DNA from: Candidatus Cryosericum terrychapinii
GTDB lineage: Bacteria > Caldisericota > Caldisericia > Cryosericales > Cryosericaceae
Assembly (NCBI RefSeq): GCF_003570925.1
Contig: NZ_QXIS01000028.1
Coordinates: forward strand, 1 to 42,331
Reading direction: 5' to 3'
Length of the DNA stretch: 42,331 bases
The notes below the pieces were generated by a model. The model was not told the origin of the DNA. It did not search any database and saw nothing but the letters and a program-made list of their open reading frames with translations. The first letter of the stretch is position 1. Each line of letters begins with the position of its first letter. A program made the translations under genes and the position numbers. This document shows, piece by piece, positions 24,417 to 31,997 of this stretch.

Positions 24417-24602
24417 CTTTCCTCCTTTTAGTATGAAAAGACTCTCTTAATCATAACTATCAAGATAAGGGGCTTGGTAGTGTTGGTATGTCTTGTGAAG
24501 ATGGTTGCATGGCTTGCGGTGCTTGTGGATGTAGCTGTGGATAACTTGCGCGGGTTATCAACACTGTGCACATCCGGAATGGTCGGGATAATTCTCCACA
24601 GG
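24417..24602. other. oriC: Candidate origin of replication in the dnaA-dnaN gap
   Basis: One exact DnaA box (TGTGGATAA, 24536-24544) and three with one or two changes: TGTGGATGT 24524-24532, TTATCAACA 24555-24563 and TTCTCCACA 24592-24600. These adjoin an A+T-richer stretch (about 24420-24475, with TTAATCATAACTATC) that could unwind. The dnaA-dnaN gap is a common oriC site. The cluster at 21422-21672 is a competing candidate. Confidence 0.6.
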
Positions 24603-25943
24603 TTATACCCCCCTCTTCAACTGCTTTACCAAGCTGTCAAGCAGTGCTCTCAATGTGTCGTCGTTCTTCAATTCCTGCTGAATCTTCTGACAGGCGTAGA
24701 TGACCGTTGTGTGGTCGCGCCCACCGAACTTTTCGCCAATGTATGGGAGAGACGCTTCAGTCAGGTCTCGGCTCAGGTACATGGCAATCTGCCTCGGCAT
24801 TGCGATATCCTGGCTGCGCCTCTTGGCTTGGAGGTCGGCAACCGAGATGTGAAAGTAGGAAGAGACCGATTGCATGATGGCGTCGATGGTGATCGGCTTG
24901 TTGATAACCGGGATGATATCCTTGAGCGTTTCCTCAGTAAAGGGGAGCGTGACCTCTTCGTTGGTGAGCGAAGCTGTTGCAAGGACGCGCATGAGTGCGC
25001 CTTCGAGCTCACGGATGTTGCTCCCGATGTTCGCGGCGATGTACTCGAGCACTTCGGGTGGAACGTCGATCTTGTCCAGCTCTGCCTTCTTCTTCAGGAT
25101 GGCAACCTTGGTCTCGTAGTCCGGGCGGCTGATGTCCGCAATGAGGCCCCACTCGAAGCGTGAGGTAAGGCGCTCCTCGAGGGTGGCGATCTCCTTGGGC
25201 AGGACGTCGGAGGTTATAACGATCTGTTTGTGGGCATCGTACAACGCATTGAAGATATGGAAGAACTCCTCCTGTGTGCGTTCCTTGCCTGCCAGAAACT
25301 GGATGTCGTCGATGAGCAGAATGTCTGCCCCGCGTGTCTCTTTATGAAAGTTCTCGATGACGGAGTTGTTGTTCCGCGCGTTCTGGATGGAACTGACCAC
25401 TTCGTTCGTGAACTTTTCGCCGGTCGTGTAGACGATCTTCTTGTCCGGGCCCTGTGCCAGGACATGGTGTGCGATACCCTGGAGAAGATGGGTCTTACCC
25501 AACCCGACTCCGCCGTAAATGTAGAGAGGGTTATAGACGTTGCCCGGGTTGCCCGCAACGGCGTTGGATGCCGCGAAGGCAAGGCGGTTTCCTGCACCGA
25601 CGACGAAATTCTCGAAATTGTAGCGCCTGTTGAGGATCAACGTATTGTTGTGCTGGAGTATGCCGGGTTCGGTCGGGATCTCTTCCGGCGGCTGTTGCAC
25701 AACTTCCACCGCGATGGTGGTCGGTTGACCCTTGATCGCGTCGATCGTCTCCTTGATGACGTCGTAGTACCTACTGACAATCCAGTCTCTCGCAAACTCG
25801 CTAGGGACGCCGATGGTGAGCGAAGCGTCGTCTTCATGGAGCGTCGTCGCATTCTTGAACCACATCTCGAACGTCGGGCGCGCGAGTTGTTTACTGAAGA
25901 TGTCGAGCAGGTGCTGCCAGGAATCCGATCGTTGTTCTTCCAT
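24603..25943 (-). CDS. dnaA: Chromosomal replication initiator DnaA
   Basis: 446 residues. Domain I is at the N-terminus (WQHLLDIFSKQLARPTFEMW) and a short linker follows. The AAA+ domain has Walker A GGVGLGKTHLLQ (Lys150), Walker B ILLIDDIQFL and the sensor ITSDVLPKE. The C-terminal domain IV carries the DnaA signature GGRDHTTVIYACQKI, which reads the TTATCCACA box. The start at ATG 25943 has AAAGGGAG 7 bases upstream. A promoter about 160 bases upstream gives a long leader without exact DnaA boxes, so autoregulation through boxes is not apparent there. Confidence 0.97.
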   Translation of the reverse strand: MEEQRSDSWQHLLDIFSKQLARPTFEMWFKNATTLHEDDASLTIGVPSEFARDWIVSRYYDVIKETIDAIKGQPTTIAVEVVQQPPEEIPTEPGILQHNNTLILNRRYNFENFVVGAGNRLAFAASNAVAGNPGNVYNPLYIYGGVGLGKTHLLQGIAHHVLAQGPDKKIVYTTGEKFTNEVVSSIQNARNNNSVIENFHKETRGADILLIDDIQFLAGKERTQEEFFHIFNALYDAHKQIVITSDVLPKEIATLEERLTSRFEWGLIADISRPDYETKVAILKKKAELDKIDVPPEVLEYIAANIGSNIRELEGALMRVLATASLTNEEVTLPFTEETLKDIIPVINKPITIDAIMQSVSSYFHISVADLQAKRRSQDIAMPRQIAMYLSRDLTEASLPYIGEKFGGRDHTTVIYACQKIQQELKNDDTLRALLDSLVKQLKRGV

Positions 25944-26105
25944 TTTCTGCTCCCTTTGCTCTCGCGCTAAGTGACCACGCCCCGGTCAGAGAAAAACCAG
26001 GCCACGACGTGGGCCGTACATACGCATACGCCAGCGCAACCACCCTGCCTTTGTGACGGAACAGCGGAGCGTCGTCAGGCCATGTGCATCCGTTTTGTGT
26101 GATAT

Positions 26106-26134
26106 AGTATAGACGAAATGAAGACCAGCGGCAA
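26106..26134 (-). promoter_or_regulatory. Predicted dnaA promoter
   Basis: On the minus strand TTGCCG (26134-26129), a 17-base spacer, then TATACT (26111-26106). The predicted leader of about 155 bases contains an imperfect hairpin (near 26010) followed by TTTTT. The -10 box overlaps TATAGT on the plus strand, so divergent transcription may compete. Confidence 0.5.
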
Positions 26135-26156
26135 TCAGAAAATGGCTCACAGATGA
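26118..26156 (+). CDS. Putative 12-codon leader peptide coupled to the GerMN gene
   Basis: ATG 26118 opens a frame reading MKTSGNQKMAHR, and its TGA overlaps the ATG of the GerMN gene (ATGA, 26153-26156). The GerMN start has no Shine-Dalgarno sequence, which makes coupled translation attractive. The leader start lies 7 bases after TAGTAT, or 9 after TATAGT, so it may be leaderless. No -35 box is convincing. It could also be chance. Confidence 0.35.
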   Translation: MKTSGNQKMAHR

Positions 26157-27508
26157 CAATCCGCAGCAGACAAGGCAGGATGAGGGGCAGGCGGCGTTCC
26201 CAGGATGGGGGACTGCTTGTTCTGATCCTCGCACTGGTTCTGGCCCTTGTCGTCGGTTCAAGCTTCCGCAAAGCCGGTGGACGGAGTACGTCCGTGGTCC
26301 TGTGGTACCTCGACGCCTCGACCCGGGAACTGGTCAGCAATCCTGCTGTGGCAAAACTGCCGACACGACGCGTGGAACAGGTGGCGGGAATCATCGATCT
26401 CCTGCGTACGCCGCCAGCGGACCAAGGGCTTGCGACGGCTGTCCCTGCCGGCTTCACTGCGCATAGAGCGACACTTCTGTCCGGCGGGATCCTTGACGTG
26501 GTCTTGGGCGTGGCACGCGATCAGCCTCCCATGGGGTTTGCGGAAGAAAATGCGCTCTACTGGCAACTTGTCAACTCCATGCTGAATCTGCCAGGTGTCC
26601 GCTCGATTGAACTCTCGGTCGACGGTCGTCCCAGAGGAACCTTCCTCTCCTTCGTCAAGACTCAGCGAGAGCTGGGCGCCAATGAGGTCATGTTGGACAA
26701 GGGACAACTGGTCGATCTGTATTTTGTTGGCCGTGACGGCCGTTATGTTGTTGAACGCCGCACACTTCCGACTGGGCTGACACGATCTCAGCTGGCATTC
26801 CAGGCTACACGCGCTCTCATGGAGGGGCCAGTGCACCCCAGCCTCGTGAGTCCTCTGCCCGGCACGGAAGTGCTTCGGGGCGTCACTGTCTCCGGTCGAA
26901 CAGCTTCCGTCGATTTTGAGGAGAGCGTTCTCAAGCTGAACATGGGAGCCCAGGAAGAAGAGCAGGTCAAGAACTCCCTGGTCCTCACGCTCACGAGACT
27001 CGCGGGTGTCAGTCGCGTCCGGCTCCTGGTAGGCGGAAACAATGTGGAGGGCCTGTTTGGACACGTGGACACGGTTGATCCGCTGTTCAGGCTGGATGGG
27101 CGCCTGGAAGAAGGTATGGCCCTCGCCGTCTACAGTCTCACCGAAGTCGACGGCGACAAGCTCCCTGTACTGACTGTTTATCAACAAAAGCAGGCGCTCA
27201 TGGGACGCAACGTCATGATCTCGAAGTCGATCGCTCAGCTGGGGAATCCCCCCGGAGGAGACGCGTCACTTGTTCCACACGGCACCAGCGTTACCGCCAT
27301 GGTTCTGGAAGCCAGCACGGGAATGTTGCGCCTGTCTCTTGTCATGACTCCTCTCCCCGAGGATCAGGCGGCCGAGGCGCTCATGGTCGAACAGCTGCGG
27401 TTGAGCCTCACCGAACTGCCGTCCGTCACGTGGTTGCAGGTAGGGGTCAACGGGTCTGTTGCTTTTTTGCCGGGAGGCTACTATATAGGCAAGCCATTCT
27501 CGCGATAG
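26153..27508 (+). CDS. Membrane-anchored protein with two GerMN domains
   Basis: 451 residues. A basic N-terminus is followed by one membrane segment (about 20-38), so the rest is extracytoplasmic. GerMN-like domains lie at about 190-320 (VDLYFVGRDGRYVVERRTL, shown in part, then ALMEGPVHPSLVSPLP and VDFEESVLKL) and more weakly at about 70-160 and 330-445. GerM domains occur in sporulation and cell-wall proteins of Firmicutes and in lipoproteins of non-sporulating bacteria. They are thought to bind proteins or wall polymers. It lies divergently from dnaA and 10 bases before the DnaB-like gene, with which it may be cotranscribed. Confidence 0.72.
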   Translation: MTIRSRQGRMRGRRRSQDGGLLVLILALVLALVVGSSFRKAGGRSTSVVLWYLDASTRELVSNPAVAKLPTRRVEQVAGIIDLLRTPPADQGLATAVPAGFTAHRATLLSGGILDVVLGVARDQPPMGFAEENALYWQLVNSMLNLPGVRSIELSVDGRPRGTFLSFVKTQRELGANEVMLDKGQLVDLYFVGRDGRYVVERRTLPTGLTRSQLAFQATRALMEGPVHPSLVSPLPGTEVLRGVTVSGRTASVDFEESVLKLNMGAQEEEQVKNSLVLTLTRLAGVSRVRLLVGGNNVEGLFGHVDTVDPLFRLDGRLEEGMALAVYSLTEVDGDKLPVLTVYQQKQALMGRNVMISKSIAQLGNPPGGDASLVPHGTSVTAMVLEASTGMLRLSLVMTPLPEDQAAEALMVEQLRLSLTELPSVTWLQVGVNGSVAFLPGGYYIGKPFSR

Positions 27509-27518
27509 GAGGAATACC

Positions 27519-29036
27519 ATGACGACAGACAGGACCGAATTCCGGCTGCTGGCCGGGGCTCTGGCGGCCCCTCATCACCTTGAGAAGCTCCAGAAACTGG
27601 GTATGAGCTCTTCGCTGTTCGAAGACGGTGACCTTAAGGCTGTCTTCGACGCATTTCAGTGGTACTGCTCCAACCACAAGGGCGAGGGTGGCAAGATAGA
27701 CCTTCCGCTGTTCACGGCCTACCTGACCGAAGAACGTCATGTGACTCCGGCTATTGCGACGCTGGTGGGCAAGCTGACCGACGCCGGGGGCGAGGACATG
27801 ACGACGCTGGTCGAGCTGCTGGACCGGCTGAAGACGCGCGCAGCACGTCGGAAGCTGCGTACGATCGCCGACAACATCAACAGCTTTACCGATGCCGAGA
27901 AACAGGGCCGGCGTGTGGAAGACTTCGCCGCCGATATCTCCGAGCAATTGCGCCAGGTGGCGCGCCTCTCGTCCCAGAGCAGGCAGGAGCCCATCCGTGA
28001 CGAGCTGCTGCGGTACGTCGAAGAGGTCCGCACCCGGGGCGCCGGACTACCTTCGATCCTCGGAATGAGCATCACCCCGTATGACAATCTCAATATAGCG
28101 GTCTCAGGGCTGCGCCCCGGCTTCTACTACGCCCTCGGCGGGGCTCCAAGGCGTGGGAAAACCAACCTGATGCTGCGTCTTGCCACGCTCGTTGCACGTA
28201 ACGAGAAGGTCCCAGTCCTGTACTACTCCTATGAGCAGACGAGGCGCGTCCTCCTGACTCGTGTTCTGTCACAGGAATCACTCATCAACCCGCTGGTGCT
28301 TCAGAAGGGAGACATCAGGAACAAGTCTGATCTCGTCACCCGGTTCAATAAGGGGATCAAGGAGACATCCGCCTATATGGACAACTTCTATCTCTTCGAG
28401 GCGGACCGTCAGGATACGCTCGAGCATATCCGCAGTGTCGCATATGGCATCATGGACTCCCACCACGCCGACCGTTGTGCCATCTTCCTCGACTACCTGC
28501 AGAAGGTACCGACCATCAACCCCTATGCCAGCCTCCAGAAGCAGGTCGACGAGGTGTCCGGCCTCATCGCACAACTCTCCACCGAGCTGCAGTCCCCCAT
28601 CGTGGCTGTGTCGTCGTTCGACAAGGACGGCTGCCGCCTCGATAGCGAGACGTCCAAGGAGCGCCCAACGATGTTCAATTGCACGGGCGGTGGCGACATC
28701 GAGTATGACGCGGACGTGGCACTGATCATCGTCAAGGACTACCACGACACGGCGCAACTGGAAGAGAAGATCGCCAACGCCGTGCGTGAAGGGGGAGTGA
28801 ACCCTCACCACATCCCCCATTTTGACATCCTCAACCTGTTCATCGACAAGAACCGCGACGCCCCCGAGGGAGGCAACATTATTATCCAGTTCCTCTTCCT
28901 GATCGAAGATAACCAGATGGTGGAGCTGGGCTACAAGGATGTCGAAGAGCGCTACTCCTATGCCAAAGCCGGCAAGATATTTGAGTGGCTGCTCGAGCGC
29001 GGATATCTCGAGGCGGTCGGCCCCGGCGAGCACTGA
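27519..29036 (+). CDS. DnaB-type replicative helicase, divergent
   Basis: 505 residues with the DnaB layout: an N-terminal helical domain (about 5-110, with EFRLLAGALAAP and FEDGDLKAVFDAF) and a RecA-like C-terminal domain. The Walker A region is GGAPRRGKTNLML (Lys214), where DnaB normally has GxPxMGKTxxA, so it is somewhat altered. The Walker B is CAIFLDYLQKV, and an SSFDKDG segment replaces the usual SQLxR. Long charged stretches (about 395-430) are unlike E. coli DnaB. It may be the main replicative helicase or a divergent paralogue. Its neighbours are dnaA and an ECF operon. Start is ATG 27519 with AGGAGG 7 bases upstream. Confidence 0.75.
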   Translation: MTTDRTEFRLLAGALAAPHHLEKLQKLGMSSSLFEDGDLKAVFDAFQWYCSNHKGEGGKIDLPLFTAYLTEERHVTPAIATLVGKLTDAGGEDMTTLVELLDRLKTRAARRKLRTIADNINSFTDAEKQGRRVEDFAADISEQLRQVARLSSQSRQEPIRDELLRYVEEVRTRGAGLPSILGMSITPYDNLNIAVSGLRPGFYYALGGAPRRGKTNLMLRLATLVARNEKVPVLYYSYEQTRRVLLTRVLSQESLINPLVLQKGDIRNKSDLVTRFNKGIKETSAYMDNFYLFEADRQDTLEHIRSVAYGIMDSHHADRCAIFLDYLQKVPTINPYASLQKQVDEVSGLIAQLSTELQSPIVAVSSFDKDGCRLDSETSKERPTMFNCTGGGDIEYDADVALIIVKDYHDTAQLEEKIANAVREGGVNPHHIPHFDILNLFIDKNRDAPEGGNIIIQFLFLIEDNQMVELGYKDVEERYSYAKAGKIFEWLLERGYLEAVGPGEH

Positions 29037-29045
29037 GTCTCTCCT

Positions 29046-29071
29046 GTAACCTTTTCTCTCCTGTCACCGTA
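29046..29071 (+). promoter_or_regulatory. Predicted autoregulated ECF-sigma promoter
   Basis: TGTAAC (29045-29050), 17 bases, CGTA (29068-29071), ending about 47 bases before the sigma gene ATG. It fits the Bacillus SigX/SigW consensus (TGWAAC-N16/17-CGWM). The core GTAAC-N17-CGTA is identical to the element upstream of htrA. Confidence 0.7.
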
Positions 29072-29118
29072 CGCTTGGTGAACACGTAAGGCAATTAACC
29101 GCGGAGAGGAGCAAGTGG

Positions 29119-29631
29119 ATGGGAGCAGTGGCTGACCGTGAGCTCTTCGCCCAGTTGATGGGGGAGAGTGAGCGTCGTGTGTACGCCTTTCTGGCGAGCA
29201 AGGTCCGGGACCAGACAACGGCATCAGACATTGCACAAGAGGCCTTTTTCCTGGCATACAGGCGATTTGACTCGTATGACAGAAGCCGCCCTTTTCTCCC
29301 GTGGGTCATGACGATTGCCTACAACTGTCTGGTCGACTACTGGCGGAAGGCAGCACGCGAAGGTGGGGATCTGCCGGACGAACAGCTCCTGGCAGCTCCT
29401 GAGCAGGACAGAGACGATGTGTGGAAACAGCAGGAGATCGTAGAGGCAATGACGCGGATTTCTCCGGAAGACAGTGCGCTGCTGACGATGTTCTATGCAG
29501 AAGAGTGCTCTCTTGCGACGATTGGCGGACGACTCGGTGTAGCCGAGGGCACTGCGAAAGTCCGGCTGTTCCGGGCGCGGGCCGCATTAAAGAAGCAGGT
29601 GGAAGCCCTGCACGAGCGAGGTGCTGCATGA
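29119..29631 (+). CDS. ECF-type RNA polymerase sigma factor
   Basis: 170 residues, typical for group 4 sigma factors. Region 2 runs about residues 10-75: DIAQEAFFLAYRRFDSYD with the -10 reading helices, then FLPWVMTIAYNCLVDYWRK. Region 4 is the last 60 residues, with a helix-turn-helix CSLATIGGRLGVAEGTAKVRLFRAR (parts GRLGVAEGTAKVR) that reads the -35 box. No region 1.1 or 3 is present. GGAGAGGAG lies 7 bases before ATG 29119. The promoter upstream suggests autoregulation. The next gene begins at an ATGA overlap and probably encodes its inhibitor. Confidence 0.93.
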   Translation: MGAVADRELFAQLMGESERRVYAFLASKVRDQTTASDIAQEAFFLAYRRFDSYDRSRPFLPWVMTIAYNCLVDYWRKAAREGGDLPDEQLLAAPEQDRDDVWKQQEIVEAMTRISPEDSALLTMFYAEECSLATIGGRLGVAEGTAKVRLFRARAALKKQVEALHERGAA

Positions 29632-30083
29632 GCATACGGCGTCTGACAGACGAGGAAGTGGAACGTATGATTGCCAGCACACTTTCATGTCCTCCCAACC
29701 TTGTTCCACCGCCCGGGTTTGCCTCTGGCGTGTGGAACCGAGTCGACGCGTGGGAGACAGAGCAGGAGTTGAAGAAGGCATCACGCAGCATCCTGGCTCA
29801 ACTCATGGAAACGCGCATGAGAAATGGAGAACCGGTGACCGTTCTTGCCGCAGCGCTGTTGTTTGGGGCCCTGTTCGTCGGGATCTTTCTGACCGGGTTC
29901 TACATGCTTGCCGCGCATTCATCAGTTGTCCTTCGAGTTGTGCAGTTCCTTGTCGGACCCAACCTTAACGAACTCAGATCCTTACTGATTCTGTGCACGC
30001 TTACAGCCGTGGGCGGGCTGCTGCTCGGCAGTCTTGCCCTCAGTGAGCGTCTGTTCGGCTTGAGCGGAGGGTCGGCTGCATGA
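29628..30083 (+). CDS. Anti-sigma-like membrane protein
   Basis: 151 residues overlapping the sigma gene by ATGA. The N-terminal 65 residues are cytoplasmic and contain VPPPGFASGVWNRVDAW, the PPxF pattern seen in many ECF-linked anti-sigma proteins. Two membrane segments follow (about 68-92 and 119-140). The zinc-binding HxxxCxxC of classic ZAS anti-sigma factors is missing, so a different contact mode would be needed. Position directly after the sigma gene and the cytosol-membrane layout make an anti-sigma role likely, but it is inferred. Confidence 0.65.
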   Translation: MSIRRLTDEEVERMIASTLSCPPNLVPPPGFASGVWNRVDAWETEQELKKASRSILAQLMETRMRNGEPVTVLAAALLFGALFVGIFLTGFYMLAAHSSVVLRVVQFLVGPNLNELRSLLILCTLTAVGGLLLGSLALSERLFGLSGGSAA

Positions 30084-30949
30084 TGCAGACTGCTCCCACG
30101 ACCGGCCCCAGGCGCATTCTGGTCGCCGCCCTTGTCGTGAGCCTGATCGTCGCTGGCTCCGGGATTGTGACACTGGTGACGCGGAACGGTCGACTCAAGG
30201 CTAATCCGGCGTTTGCAGAGGGCACAATCTTGGAACTAGGTGGTTCTGCGAGCAGGATATCGGTCGTAGGAGACAACCTCGAGGTCGTCGTGGGCACATC
30301 TTCCACCGCGACCTCAGCGAGCATCGTTCTAGGCAGCCAGGGATTCCGTCAGGATTTCCGTGCGAAGACCGGTACGTACGGATTGTACTTCGACAGTGTT
30401 CCTGGCGTCCAGGCGGGGGTCAGGCGTCTGACGGTTGTGGTTCCCGAGAACGGTACGCTGACGCTGACGCTCGTCGGTGAAGCCCGACTGATCCTGGATC
30501 AGGCTCGGCTCAAGGAGCTCCGTCTGGCTGGGGCGTCCTCCGCACTTGAACTGGACGCCACCGAATCCGGATCGATCATCGACCTTGTCCAGATCGAGAA
30601 CGTCACCGGTGGTTTTTCGGCAATATGCCTCGGCAACCTGGATATGGCAGACCTTGTTATTGGCAACATCGTCGGTAGTTACGACCTCGACTTTTCGGGG
30701 TCGCTGGGCAGGCACTGTGACGTTTCACTGCACACAGCTGTGGGGAAAGGTACGCTACGTATCCCCGGAAAACCGGGAGTACAACTTTCCATCGGGAGTG
30801 TTCTGGGCAAGGTCCTGTCGTCGGGATTTGTGGCTGAGGGCAGTAAGTCATTTCTCAACGCCTCGGCAGCCAGTGGAGCTGACCGGCAGCTCGTCATGCG
30901 TATCGACAATGCAATTGGACAAATTCAACTTGTGGAGGTACAGCAATGA
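30080..30949 (+). CDS. Membrane-anchored toastrack (DUF4097-like beta-helix) protein
   Basis: 289 residues. One membrane segment near the N-terminus (about 12-33) leaves the rest outside the cell. Residues 50-285 are a run of short strands with repeats of Gly/Asn turns and alternating hydrophobics (VVVPENGTLTLTLVGEA, LRLAGASSALELDATESG), typical of the toastrack/DUF4097 beta-solenoid domains. These are often linked to PspC and LiaI-LiaF envelope-stress proteins. It overlaps the previous gene by ATGA and the next by ATGA. Its role may be sensing or binding at the envelope; no ligand can be deduced. Confidence 0.72.
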   Translation: MMQTAPTTGPRRILVAALVVSLIVAGSGIVTLVTRNGRLKANPAFAEGTILELGGSASRISVVGDNLEVVVGTSSTATSASIVLGSQGFRQDFRAKTGTYGLYFDSVPGVQAGVRRLTVVVPENGTLTLTLVGEARLILDQARLKELRLAGASSALELDATESGSIIDLVQIENVTGGFSAICLGNLDMADLVIGNIVGSYDLDFSGSLGRHCDVSLHTAVGKGTLRIPGKPGVQLSIGSVLGKVLSSGFVAEGSKSFLNASAASGADRQLVMRIDNAIGQIQLVEVQQ

Positions 30950-31476
30950 ACAGCAACAACATTGATCGGCGGGTGGCCCTGAGCACTCTGCTCATCGTCT
31001 TTGGCGTCCACTTCCTGCTCCAGGCGTTTCCCCAGACGGGATACGATTTTGGCATCCTCGTTCCGCTGGCGGCGTTTGTGGTCCTGCTAGGCATCTACGG
31101 CGTCGCGACGGGCTTCCAGCGGGATGCGCGTGAAACGGTGTTCTGGAGTGCCATGCTTGGTTTCGTCGGTATCATCGTCCTCCTGCAGGTCCTGGGGGTC
31201 GTCCGGTTCAGTCTTACGACCTTCGTCGGAGCAGCCGTGATTTGCGCGGGACTCTCCATCCTGTTGTCTACGCTGTTTGACTCGATTGAAAGCAAGAGGT
31301 CGAGAAACGGGCTGATATGGGGGGTCGTGGCTGTCGCCGTCGGCTCTCTTGCATTTCTTTCGGGGCTGGACATCTTCTCAGCTCAGGTGGTCGACATCAT
31401 TCGGAAATCGGCAGTCGGGGGCCTGTTCCTTGTGCTTGGACTGGCCGTTCTTATCAAGGGAGGTATCAGGAAATGA
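30946..31476 (+). CDS. LiaI/LiaF-type transmembrane protein
   Basis: 176 residues with about six hydrophobic segments in pairs: 10-26, 34-54, 63-80, 86-105, 120-137 and 155-172. Charged loops (RDARE, DSIESKRSRN) separate them. The arrangement resembles LiaI/LiaF transmembrane (DUF5668-like) regions seen with toastrack domains, although here the two parts are on separate genes. It begins by ATGA overlap and ends by ATGA overlap with the pspC-like gene. The sequence is low in conserved motifs, so the family name rests on topology and context. Confidence 0.6.
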   Translation: MNSNNIDRRVALSTLLIVFGVHFLLQAFPQTGYDFGILVPLAAFVVLLGIYGVATGFQRDARETVFWSAMLGFVGIIVLLQVLGVVRFSLTTFVGAAVICAGLSILLSTLFDSIESKRSRNGLIWGVVAVAVGSLAFLSGLDIFSAQVVDIIRKSAVGGLFLVLGLAVLIKGGIRK

Positions 31477-31886
31477 AGAGTTTTGACAGACCAGATGAAG
31501 AAGCAGTCGGCGTCTGCACGAAGTGCGGGAAGGCGCTGGCCCGTGAGGAAGTAGTGATGGTGGATAGCAAGATCATGTGCGACACCTGTGCACCAACGCA
31601 GCCCAGCGCTGCATCCGGCGAGCAGGGACCCATCCAGGACAGGTGGCAGCATCCGCAGGCTGAGCACCCGGCGTCTTCGGGGGTCGGCTATGATTCCTCC
31701 AGGAGACTGTACCGCTCACGCAAGAACCAGGTGATCGGCGGCGTCGCGGCTGGCGTGGCGGAGTACTTCGACATCGATCCGACCATTGTGCGCATCGCCT
31801 GGGCGCTGCTCGGGATGGCATGGGGGACGGGAGTCCTGGCCTATCTCATCGGCTGGCTCGTGATCCCACTCAATCCTGCTCAGTAG
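31473..31886 (+). CDS. PspC-domain protein with an N-terminal zinc ribbon
   Basis: 137 residues. The C-terminal half is a clear PspC domain (RLYRSRKNQVIGGVAAGVAEYF, parts RSRKNQVIGGVAAGVAEYF, then DPTIVRIAWALLGMAWG and YLIGWLVIP) with one membrane hairpin. The N-terminal 40 residues hold a CxxC-x17-CxxC zinc ribbon (Cys15, Cys18, Cys36, Cys39), and a linker rich in Pro, Gln and Ser connects them. PspC is the membrane partner of phage-shock envelope-stress systems. It ends the ECF operon. No PspA or LiaSR genes are nearby, so this module seems to use the ECF sigma as its output. Confidence 0.85.
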   Translation: MKSFDRPDEEAVGVCTKCGKALAREEVVMVDSKIMCDTCAPTQPSAASGEQGPIQDRWQHPQAEHPASSGVGYDSSRRLYRSRKNQVIGGVAAGVAEYFDIDPTIVRIAWALLGMAWGTGVLAYLIGWLVIPLNPAQ

Positions 31887-31911
31887 ATCAGGTATGAAAA
31901 CATAACATATC

Positions 31912-31929
31912 TGTGGATAATGTGGAAAT
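31912..31929. other. Abutting DnaA box and box-like 9-mer
   Basis: An exact box TGTGGATAA (31912-31920) is followed without a gap by TGTGGAAAT (31921-31929). It lies between the PspC gene and the 42-bp palindrome. Confidence 0.55.
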
Positions 31930-31953
31930 AGCCCCGGCAGTTTTGCTTGGATG

Positions 31954-31995
31954 ACCAGTCCCCCGACAGCCTATATAGGCTGTCGGGGGACTGGT
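31954..31995. terminator. Perfect 42-bp palindrome; bidirectional terminator or RAYT-linked repeat
   Basis: An 18-bp perfect stem on each side of TATATA, which is itself self-complementary, so all 42 bases form one palindrome. TTTT follows on the plus strand. It sits two bases from the stop codon of the RAYT gene and 67 bases after the PspC gene. It would terminate transcripts from both sides, but its perfection and its place beside a REP-type transposase allow a second role. Confidence 0.8.
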
Positions 31996-31997
31996 TT

